Shown here piece by piece: positions 12,900-21,181 of a DNA stretch of 49,237 bases. Positions within the stretch are counted from its first letter, which is position 1, and every line of letters begins with the position of its first letter. Both the position numbers and the translations under genes were made by a program. The notes below the pieces were generated by a model. That model ran no database searches. It was not told the origin of the DNA and saw nothing but the letters and a program-made list of their open reading frames with translations. Origin of the DNA: Priapulus caudatus (lineage: Eukaryota; Priapulida; Priapulimorpha; Priapulimorphida; Priapulidae); contig NW_014577527.1 in assembly GCF_000485595.1 (NCBI RefSeq), positions 44,610 through 93,846 of the forward strand, written 5' to 3'.

Positions 12900-14280
12900 A
12901 GATTGTAATGTTGACATGTGGCGTGCGTGCCTGTGGCATGCGAATAATTTCTGTATATATGTTGTGTATGGACACCCACACATGCACGCACGCACACATG
13001 AATACTTAGAAACGATATCACAAATTTCACATACATGCACGCATTATACGATATCACGCACCGCGCCTAATTATAAATATATGCATGCTCATAGGAATTC
13101 GTACTATGCGTACACAGATATACTGAATTCCTTATACATAATTATATACACACAGTACGATTAGGCACGCCGCGCGCACGCACGCACACGCATTCACGCA
13201 CTACACGCATCAATAGCATATTATATACACGTGCCGTTCCTATCGTATATGCGTGTATGTGAATTTGTATACGTTTCTATAGTTTCATGTTGTGCGTGCT
13301 GCATGTGTGGGTGTCATACACACATATATACAAAAAATAATGCACATACACACATACGATGGCACGCACGCACGCACACACGGCACGCGATGCAACATGA
13401 ATACTTAGAAACTATACAAATTCACATTACACGGCCATTATACGATAGCACGCGAACGTGTATATAATATGTATTGATGGTGCGTGCACCTACTCCCGTG
13501 AATGCGTGTGCGTGCCCGTGGCGCCGCGCGGTGCTATTCGTACTGCGTGTATTATAATTATGCTATAGGAATTCGTATACTGTGTACGCATATACGAATC
13601 CTATACATAGCATAGGATATCACATAACAGCGGCCGTGTTTCGTGTCTATGGATCATGGCGTGCAATGTTATGTTGAATTTGTATACGTTCTAATAGTTC
13701 AATGTTGCGCCTGTGGCATGTAGTGGGTCGTCCATACAACATTCATATATACAAATTGATGTCCGCATACACACATATGATGCACGCACACACGCACGTC
13801 ACGCACACACGCCACAGCCAATGCCCTCACACATTTTTGAAAATACTTAGAACGTATACAAATTCACGATACACTTAGCCATTCACTACGATACCGCACG
13901 GACGTGTATATAATATGTATTATGGCGTGCGTGCGTTGAAATGCGCGTGGTGGCTGTGCGTGCGCGCGCGGTGCTACTCGTATGTGCTGTATAATAATTC
14001 ATGTATACGAACTTCGTATATCTGTGACGCATAATAGCAATTCCAATACATACATATATACAATCATAGCGCGCGTGCGTGCTATCGTTATGCGTGCATG
14101 TATGTGAATTTGTATAGCGTTTCTAAGTATTCATAGTGTGCGGCGTAGCATGTGTGGTGTCATACAACATATATTACAAAATTAATTCGCATTTCACACA
14201 CATACGCTGACACGCACGCAGCACACAGGCGACGCACGCACACATGAACTACAGTACATACAATTCACATGAATTTACGA
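12900..14280. repeat. CA/GT-rich satellite of alternating inverted units at the palindrome centre
   Basis: A block containing gaatacttagaaac and its variants recurs at about 13,000, 13,397, 13,838 and 14,245, a spacing of roughly 400-440 bp. Reverse-complement versions lie between them, at about 13,231, 13,660 and 14,070. The array therefore alternates direct and inverted half-units rich in ACGC and GTGC. The centre of symmetry is near 13,587, inside the short inverted repeat aggaattcgtat...atacgaatcct (13,568-13,606). Short ORFs here are by-products of the repeat. Confidence 0.75.
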
Positions 14281-14478
14281 ATCAACAGCTGATTTGTAAT
14301 GGATAAAAGAATAATAATGAATCTAGTTACTGTTCAATGGAGTTTAAAAGTGGTGCAATTTTAATTTATGATTAATTAATCTGCATATAATCAGCCGCAG
14401 TCCTATCCATATTATAATGATCGCACTCCTCGGATATAATGCTTATACGCCGCCAGGGGGAACAAATCATCCACTTAC

Positions 14479-14602
14479 ACTGCGTACCCCGCCCAAATAA
14501 ATAGGATGGCCAGATATTACTGGCATGACGTCATTGACAGCGGTTTAGACTTCGCAAGGAAAGAATATCGGCCATCCTATTATTTTGGGGGGTAGCGCAA
14601 TC
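14479..14602. mobile_element. Small inverted-repeat element (MITE-like)
   Basis: The arms 14,479-14,518 and 14,558-14,602 are near-complementary (core aataggatggcc / ggccatcctatt). About 40 bp separate them, including a tgacgtca palindrome. The element lies inside the right-arm-only insertion of the giant palindrome, so it probably landed after the inverted duplication formed. Confidence 0.55.
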
Positions 14603-15215
14603 GGCTAGGGAGTAGGGTCGTTATGTCGATTAAATGGACTAAGGTGAACATTGAAAACAAATTATTTATGTCGCCAATGGAATCCCTGCTTGAACATTTT
14701 TTAAACGCGCGAACACTTGTAAATCTGAAGTTGACACCTGTTTACATGTGATATTATTAAATACTATCTTCTCCCTGGCCGCCCTCTAATCACATGAAAT
14801 GTTTTAGCACTATCTCAGGTACTGATTACTACTTCGTTTTGCACATGCAAGTTTATGGAGGTAAAATACCTAATTGGCCCAAACCGCACCATATATTTCT
14901 TCTTTAGTCTAAGTCTAAGTGTATGAGTAGAACGGCAATGTTTTTTCAATATAAAAGTTTATTAATCAATTGTACTATTATAACATTTTACGAGACACTT
15001 CAGCATCAGGCATACATTCTTACAGTATACATTTCTCGCTCACGAGTGAAAAAACTATATGAAATGGCTAGGACCTGGCACCAATTACAACTAACATCAA
15101 CGTACAGATTAGCTCACGATGATCACACTAGTTATATTTAAGGAGAGTTTTGACATCTCAATTAATTAAGGGTGCTGCATATATAATATATATAATATCA
15201 GATACATCAACAAGT

Positions 15216-16745
15216 AAATTGAAACTTCTTAGCAATGAACGCATTGTTGAAATAATAGACACTTTTGATCTGCAACTGCAAAACAAACAACGTTATTACG
15301 CCACAGACATATTTATACATATACATGATTTTAATATGCGCCAAGAGATTTTAAGCGCTCTGGTTTAGTACGAAAATCAAGACGAGATCGATTACCCTTA
15401 CAGCTAAATAAGGTTTTAATAATTTACATATAAACGATGTATGTATATTTACTTCAACAATTACATATGTATAACATTTTACAGCAAGTCCGCTCCAATC
15501 CAGTTATAAAACACTATATGAATGTGTGGAGCGTACAACGTCAGCACTAAAATCTGGTTCAAAGCAGTTATCATCTACATGTCTGTACATCTCTCATCAC
15601 ACTTCATATTCGTTCCATAAAATCTTCTCTCTCCGTCATCCTTTTACTTCGTGCTTCATCTCGGCTGGAAATGCTCCCTGTGAGCATCTCAGACACCTGC
15701 AGAACTCAAACATGCCGTCTTCACAAGAGGCACTGACAAGCTTCAGAAGGGTGAGAAAGGTTTGTGTAAATTAGGGCAGTTCATTTCATCTGTGGCCAAA
15801 TTTTGCCATTACGTAAACTCATTCTGAGAGCCTCCGTCTGTACAAAAATGCTCTATTTCTTTGTCGCTTTCTAGCCTATTTCTATTAGATGTGAGTGCTT
15901 TCTTTCCAGCATAGCAACCAACATGAACTCCAGTTCTCATTCAACGCTATTTCCTCTGCTTGCCCTGTCCTCTCCACACAGGACTATATTCTATTCGCCT
16001 GCTCTTGATGCTGTGGGCACAATATCCATTCGTTGTGCCTGCCAAGTTCAATGCCAAAGAAAAGGCATATATTTCATCAACTGGCTCGAGTTTGTGAAAT
16101 AGAGCTGCCTCGTGTGACATCACATCAAAGATTTGATCTTCGAAAGAACTTTCACCAAACTGCCTATTCAATTTCTTGATACGCTTGTTCCATCTGCAAA
16201 GTAAAGTGAAAAAAAACAACTGTTGGAAATTGGCATATGCGCAATATTGTTTTTATTATATGTATATTTCACTTTTCTGAATTGTATAGCAGCATAACCG
16301 TTAGTCTGATCGGTATGCTATTACAACACTGACAATATATAATCCTTCAGCCAATCATACTGTAATCGTGTGGTTCGGGCTAAGCGAAAAAGTGCGGTAC
16401 AAGTTGTTTGACACATATAAACACAGAAAAACCGAGAGGAGACAGTGCCAATAAGAGAGAAGAAAGTAGATTCATTAACAAAGGTTGCTAGTGACAGTAC
16501 AGATAAACTATAAATCATGTAAAAAAAGACTCTAAACACCAATTGTGCAAGGAATCCAATCGTTAAGATAGTGCAATAAGTTCAATGTTACGCAGCTGAA
16601 AATATTTCCAACTAGATAGTATAAAGAAGTTTAAGTAGACTGGAGCAAACCCTCAAAATAGCAAGAAGAACCAACAGTGGCTAACGCTGAACAAGTTGAG
16701 CCTTCAATGAAACACAATGAACATCGACACCAACAACAACAACAG
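15216..16745. repeat. Segmental duplication, copy 2 (indel-rich)
   Basis: It is collinear with 3-1,502. Differences are dominated by single-base insertions and deletions, many in homopolymers, rather than substitutions. At about 16,735 it reads through the sequence where copy 1 carries the hAT insertion, continuing caacaacaacaacagcacg, so it represents the empty site. A possible plus-strand coding start (MTSTP... in copy 1) is shifted here by one inserted base. Confidence 0.8.
15596..16192 (-). pseudogene. Orphan last exon of a KDZ-type transposase gene (copy 2), many indels
   Basis: It matches 376-962 over its length but is broken into short frames by many one-base indels. One open piece lies at 15,947-16,219. 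The breaks may be real decay or uncorrected sequencing errors. No adjacent KDZ exon is seen. The product and KDZ reasoning are those given for copy 1. Confidence 0.5.
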
Positions 16746-18447
16746 CACGTGTTGGTCGTCTCCACGCACGAAAGACGTCTGCTTTCTCACAGCTTGTTAA
16801 TCCTGTTTAGTTCTAGAACTCTGTTAATTACACGAATAAACTGTCTGACTTTGCATAATTACGTTCTCTTCCATTTACAAAATGCATGCTAGACCGTAGT
16901 TTTAAATAGCATACGCACGCGCTACTCTCCTGACCAGTGTAAGTACAGATACCGTCCTCTCCATCACAAGAACATGCAACTTGTGAAGGAGGTCTTCCTT
17001 CTGATTTGCACGGCTTGTCTCCCTTGCCCCATTCATTGCTTGACGCTCCTCGACTTGCCACTGTTTATTGTCTTGCCGACGGTGGGACATTCGTACAAGT
17101 AGCAGTAATTCAAAACTTTAAACATAATAGAGCTATACCACACATGTATATAGTAATCATAAAACCAGAAATAAAAAACTGTTTGAGAAACGAGCCAGAG
17201 CGTCTTGGGCTTATCTGGAGGTCGTGTTGCTACGGGTCTATAAACGCTACATTAAGTTGTGCGATAAGGACACCTTTTGTTAGGCGCAGATTGCAGATAC
17301 ACAGATTGCGACACGATTTCATTTCAGACACCTTCTGCATTCTATGGCATAACTCCAAATCCCATTGCGTTGTAAAATCGGCGTGCCTGAAACTATGTTT
17401 ATGCCGTAGCATTGTGACCCTTACCACCTAGTAAAACAAAAACAGAAAGCTACAGGTATAGCCCAGTAGATTAGTGGACAATAAGCTCAAGAACGCTACG
17501 TCATTTGGCATCTATATTGCGTGCGCCAAAATTTGATTGAGAAAATTAAGTCGCTGGGAAACCGACATCCTCGACTCCTGGGGTAATTTTGAGTGCTATG
17601 ACTATTTCCACTATGTCATAATGTACATCATGACTAGATCTCAATAATATAACCCTCATCTCATTATCTCCTAAGCTAAGCATTGTCTAAGTAAGAGTTC
17701 TGTGCTAAAATTTCACTGTAAGAATATAGGGAGCGTTCCACAACCACAGTTACTCGCCAACGCAGTTGAGAAACAAATCAATGTTTAACCTCGCCTACAC
17801 GCCGCTGCAATAGAGAGCTGCCACCTAAACCTAATTAACGCAGGCAAAAACTAGCACGCATACTCATGCAGCCAAGCATGCACTGGCGCAGTGCCACTGC
17901 AGTGGCAATTATAACACACTGACAGTACGAGAATGCCATAGAAATTATACGCGATTTAAGAGCAATATTAGAACCGCTTCTTCAAGCAAATTTAGCTATT
18001 TGAAATTTACTGTGACATTGTAAGCTCAACATGCCAGTACATGTATAAATTCGATTACATCTAGGCACCCAGCAGTCAAATTCTTTCTTAACACAAGTAA
18101 CACGTTAAAAATCCATTGTTAAATCCGCCTCCTCTTGAGGTCAAAAGGTTATCCAGACACATACTCCTCGCACGTCAAGTGGAAACGCCCATTCATGCGT
18201 CTTCAATAAAGCCCATAAAAATGCTAGGTCACGCTGAACACAAAAATAGTTTCAGATTGCTCGTCAGACGCATGTCCTCAGAAAATGTCTTAAATCTGGC
18301 CCTGTGCACCAATTGCCTATGACCTGTTGAACCTTCAATTTCCCGCCCACGTACTGATGGCCTTTTCCTACTCATGATGCACTATATATACCGACTATCA
18401 CAACCAGCTTTCCCTCCCGTATACTTAATATGTTAAGGAGTGAATGC
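16746..18447. other. No recognised gene; two unrecognised ORFs
   Basis: 16,902-17,090 (minus) encodes a 62-aa helical, basic peptide (MSHRRQDNKQW...). 17,230-17,427 (minus) encodes a 65-aa peptide. Neither is recognised. A 16-bp stretch at 17,404 (ccgtagcattgtgacc) also occurs in KDZ exon 4 (24,174-24,189), too short to interpret. 17,430-18,447 holds nothing I can name. The stretch ends at a 25-N gap. Confidence 0.4.
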
Positions 18448-18472
18448 NNNNNNNNNNNNNNNNNNNNNNNNN
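18448..18472. other. Assembly gap of 25 N
   Basis: There are exactly 25 N, a conventional filler length, so the true gap size is unknown. It falls directly before a hAT-type terminus and a minisatellite. Confidence 0.95.
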
Positions 18473-18557
18473 CAGTGGCGGGCGCGCACCTGCGGGGCAC
18501 AGACAATTTGTGGGGGGGCACGTGCCCCCTCCAGGCCCCCCCGTAGCTACGCCCCTG
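18473..18557. mobile_element. Short hAT-like remnant with both termini
   Basis: It starts CAGTGGCG directly after the gap and ends GTAGCTACGCCCCTG, the complement of CAGGGGCGTAGCTAC. The interior is only about 60 bp and has G- and C-runs that pair with each other. It belongs to the same terminus family as 1,503 and 37,523. The left flank is lost in the gap, so a target duplication cannot be tested. Confidence 0.5.
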
Positions 18558-18558
18558 C

Positions 18559-19526
18559 GTTCAGCACGCACGCACGCACGCACGCATGCACAGCTGTTAT
18601 ATTTTGTACCTCATTCTCCACGTTCAGCACGCACGCACGCACGCACGCATGCACAGCTGTTATATTTTGTACCTCATTCTCCACGTTCAGCACGCACGCA
18701 CGCACACGCACACAGCTGTTATATTTTGTACCTCATTCTCCACGTTCAGCACGCACGACGCACGCACGGCACAGCTGATATATTTTGTACCCTCATTCTC
18801 CACGTTCAGCACGCACACACGCCCGCCACGCATGCACAGCTGTTATATTTTGCGCACGCTCATTCTCCACGCTTCAGCACGCACGCACGCACGCATGCAC
18901 AGCTGTGTTATATTTTGTACTCATTCTCACGTTCAGCACGCACGCACGCACGCATGCACAGCTGTTATATTTTGTACCTCATTCTCCACGTTCAGCACGC
19001 ACGCACGCACAGCTGTTATATTTTGTACCTCATTCTCCACGTTCAGCACGCACGCACAGCCACGCACGCCACGCGCCACAGCTGTTATATTTTGTACCTC
19101 ATTCTCCACCCCGTTCAGCACGCACGCACGCATGCACAGCTGTTATATTTTGTACCTCATTCTCATCACGTTCAGCACGCACGCACGCACAGCACGCACG
19201 CGCACAGCTGTTATATTTTGCACCTCATCTCACGTTCAGCACGCACGCACGCATTGCAGCAGCTGTCTTATATTTTGTACCTCATTCTCCACGTTCAGCA
19301 CGCACGCACGCACGCACAGCTGTTATATTTGTACCTCATTCTCCACGTTCAGCACGCACGCACGCACGCACGCACAGCTGTTATATTTTGTACCTCATTC
19401 TCCACGTTCAGCACGCACGCACGCACGCACAGCTGTTATATTTTGTACCTCATTCTCCACGTTCAGCACGCACGCACGCACGCACGCACAGCTGTTATAT
19501 TTTGTACCTCATTCTCCACGTTCAGC
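18559..19526. repeat. Minisatellite, about 16 units of about 57-62 bp
   Basis: Each unit is gttcagc, a variable (acgc)n run, acagctgttatattttgtac, then ctcattctccac. The number of acgc repeats sets the unit length. No forward frame of the unit has a stop, so ORFs of 258-396 codons run through in all three frames. They read the same repeated peptides and are not genes. Middle units carry extra single-base indels. It is bounded on the left by the hAT-like remnant and on the right by unique GC-rich sequence (19,527-19,640). Confidence 0.9.
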
Positions 19527-20000
19527 ATGGCCGTCATCCTCCTCGTCTGGTTTCGCGATGACGAGGGAGGCATCCGCGGTGGGATGGTGGCGGGGGTGGC
19601 GGGGGTGACGAGCCATCCTGCTGCACAGCTGTGACTGCTCATGCAGATCCTGCCTCCCTGATCACCACCATGTAAATAAATTAATTCATAATTAAAACAC
19701 CGCCGAGAAAAGATAGCCGATTAAATAACAGCCATAGCACTAATGGTAGTAATAAAAAATAAATGGTAATTATTTTGAGGATTAATCAAGTATAAGTACT
19801 GAAATTATTTTAAAAGTTAGGTATCAATTAAGTTATTTTACAAATTATTACAATTTTTTTATAGATTAACAATTAATGTAAAATTTTTGTCATTACAAAT
19901 CATCTGTTTGTCAATAAAAAAATCAATGTAAAATGTTTAATTAATACTAGTCAATTAATTTTTAGCGATTACTGATCAATTAATAATTTTAACCAATCAC
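19527..20000. other. GC-rich patch then AT-rich DNA, no recognised gene
   Basis: 19,527-19,640 is GC-rich and could be a fragment of an exon, but no family is visible. 19,680-20,000 is AT-rich and would be intron downstream of the ANAPC1-like exon. Confidence 0.4.
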
Positions 20001-20289
20001 CTATCAGCGCGAACGCTTCCTCCGGCCACGTGTAGGACGGATGCTGCCGGCAGCGGTACAGAGCCTGGAGTATCGGCATGGCAACGCCAAATGGCGTCTG
20101 TTCGAGGTGTCGTAGCGACAGTCCCGCCGCGACCATGTAGAGGGCAGCACGCTCGTGGGGAGGTGCGCCGCCAGGGGGCGCCAGCCGTGCGAGGTCGGGC
20201 GGCGGGCGGGGTCGTTGCCCGGCGACAGGGAGACACTGCAGGTAACGGTCGCCCGCGGCAACCTCCTGCTTGCTCAGACACGCATAGAG
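20001..20289 (-). CDS. ANAPC1: Exon of ANAPC1 (anaphase-promoting complex subunit 1)-like gene
   Basis: The exon is 289 bp and open for 96 codons, with an acceptor ttctccacag at its 5' edge and a donor ATAG|GTGATT at its 3' edge, leaving one base of the next codon. The encoded stretch has the pattern PFGVAMPILQALYRCR, then a W-P spacing and EEAFALIG. This fits, from memory of the family, the part of APC1 where an F-G-hydrophobic-P-x-x-x-A-hydrophobic-x-x-C-R signature precedes W-P and L-I-G-R. APC1 is the large scaffold subunit of the APC/C ubiquitin ligase, acting in the nucleus and cytoplasm in mitosis. GC content is far above the surroundings. Neighbouring exons would lie downstream (lower coordinates) but are not visible. 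Without a database search the assignment is moderate. Confidence 0.6.
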
Positions 20290-20294
20290 CTGTG

Positions 20295-20512
20295 GAGAAA
20301 ACGGAGAGAGCGACGAAGAATGAAGACAGATGGAGAGAGCGACGGAGGATGAAGACAGATGGAGAGAGCGACGGAGGATGAAGACAGACGGAGAGAGCGA
20401 CGGAGGATGAAGACAGTCGATGGAGAGGAGCGACGAAGGATGAAGACAGATGGAGAGAGCGACGAGGATGAGACAGATGGAGAGAGCGACGGAGGATGAA
20501 GACAGACGAATA
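20295..20512. repeat. Minisatellite, about 7 units of about 28-30 bp
   Basis: Units read gatggagagagcgacggagg with a short spacer containing atgaagaca, with small indels. The array sits in the presumed intron immediately upstream of the ANAPC1-like exon, a few bases from its acceptor. Long minus-strand ORFs across it are repeat by-products. Confidence 0.85.
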
Positions 20513-20667
20513 TCTACATACACCGCGACAATTATTTATTGTAACAATAATAATAATAATAGTAATAATAATTATAATAACAATAGTCACAACAGTCAAT
20601 AATAAACACATTCTCTCTCGGTAACCCGCCCTGTGCAGGGGCGGGGGCGGGGGCGGGGCGGACGTAC

Positions 20668-20783
20668 CATTGTGACGGTGGTGGGTGTTGTCGCACACTC
20701 CCGGGATGTGAGGGAACGCGTAGGGAGGGGATCCGTCATCGCTGCGGCAGAGTCGCATGAAGCCACGCGTGGATGCTGGGAGG
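20668..20783 (-). CDS. Possible upstream exon of the ANAPC1-like gene
   Basis: It is a GC-rich 116-bp block with acceptor gtgtgcgcag and donor CAATG|GTACGT. In the frame that joins the next exon in phase (two leading bases, ending on a full codon) it is open for 38 codons. The peptide is rich in T, P and S and I do not recognise it. The support is splice sites, composition and phase only. Its 5' end is part of a 40-bp duplication (20,763-20,802 and 20,876-20,915). Confidence 0.35.
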
Positions 20784-20915
20784 CTGCGCACACAGAAACC
20801 CCGGCCGCAGCATCCTCTCATGATGCTCTACAACAACAACAACAACAACAACAACAACGTTAGCACGGGGTGGGACCACGCGTGGATGCTGGGAGGCTGC
20901 GCACACAGAAACCCC
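20763..20915. repeat. 40-bp direct duplication across a splice acceptor, separated by (CAA)n
   Basis: 20,763-20,802 and 20,876-20,915 are identical over 40 bp, starting ccacgcgtggatgctgggag. Between them is a (caa) run at about 20,830-20,857. The repeated segment spans the acceptor and first 21 bases of the candidate exon at 20,668-20,783, giving two possible acceptors. Confidence 0.75.
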
Positions 20916-21000
20916 TGTTCCCCCTTATTTTACACCTCTTGACCTTTGATCTTTGACCCCCAGCTTCAACATCCCAACTCGTTTTCGGATTACCCCTCAC

Positions 21001-21142
21001 GTCCCGAATATCGTGACCGTACGTCGAGCGGTTAAGATTTGTGCCCAACTGTTGACGGACGGACGCACGAACGGACGCACGGACGGACGCACGGACGATC
21101 ATGCGATTCTACAAGCTCCATCTGACTATGTCAGATGAGCTA
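21001..21142 (+). repeat. Dispersed repeat with (GACG)n core, copy 1
   Basis: It shares with 29,654-29,800 the order cccgaatatcgtgacc, gcggttaagatttgtgccca, a variable (gacg/cacg)n run, gcgattctacaagct, and the near-palindrome atctgactatgtcagat. It looks like a short interspersed or MITE-type family. It lies just beyond KDZ exon 11, where the last KDZ exon should follow, so it may mark the breakpoint that removed that exon. Confidence 0.65.
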
Positions 21143-21181
21143 AAAAAGTATAACAAACATAACAGATTATAAATGTCCAAC

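Larger units (their letters stand above)
11890..15470. repeat. Giant imperfect palindrome (about 3.5 kb)
   Basis: The left arm (about 11,890-12,920) matches the reverse complement of the right arm (about 14,265-15,470) block by block. Anchors, left versus complement of right: ctcgtcttg near 12,000 and 15,380; gtcagataca at 12,139 versus a near match at 15,265; gtatactgta near 12,430 and 15,025; aaagaagaaatatatgg near 12,555 and 14,895; cacatgtaaa near 12,700 and 14,745; cggcggcgta near 12,720 and 14,450; cagctgttg near 12,877 and 14,285. The right arm has about 250 bp extra at 14,480-14,730, including a small inverted-repeat element. The arms have both substitutions and indels, so the event looks old. 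The right arm is the 3' flank of the KDZ last-exon copy 2. Confidence 0.8.

Noticed and set aside
17230-17427. Possible relative of KDZ exon 4 (VTMLRHK versus VTMLRYG)
   Set aside because: Only a 16-bp match. The flanking residues do not follow the KDZ pattern.
18440-19634. Long plus-strand ORFs of 258-396 codons rich in HARTHA and SCYILYL repeats
   Set aside because: They are translations of the minisatellite in all three frames, start within or beside the N gap, and have no independent coding evidence.
19997-20821. 274-codon minus-strand ORF rich in SLHLSSS repeats
   Set aside because: It reads through a minisatellite and intron, and out of frame over the ANAPC1-like exon. The splice-bounded 20,001-20,289 exon explains the coding signal.
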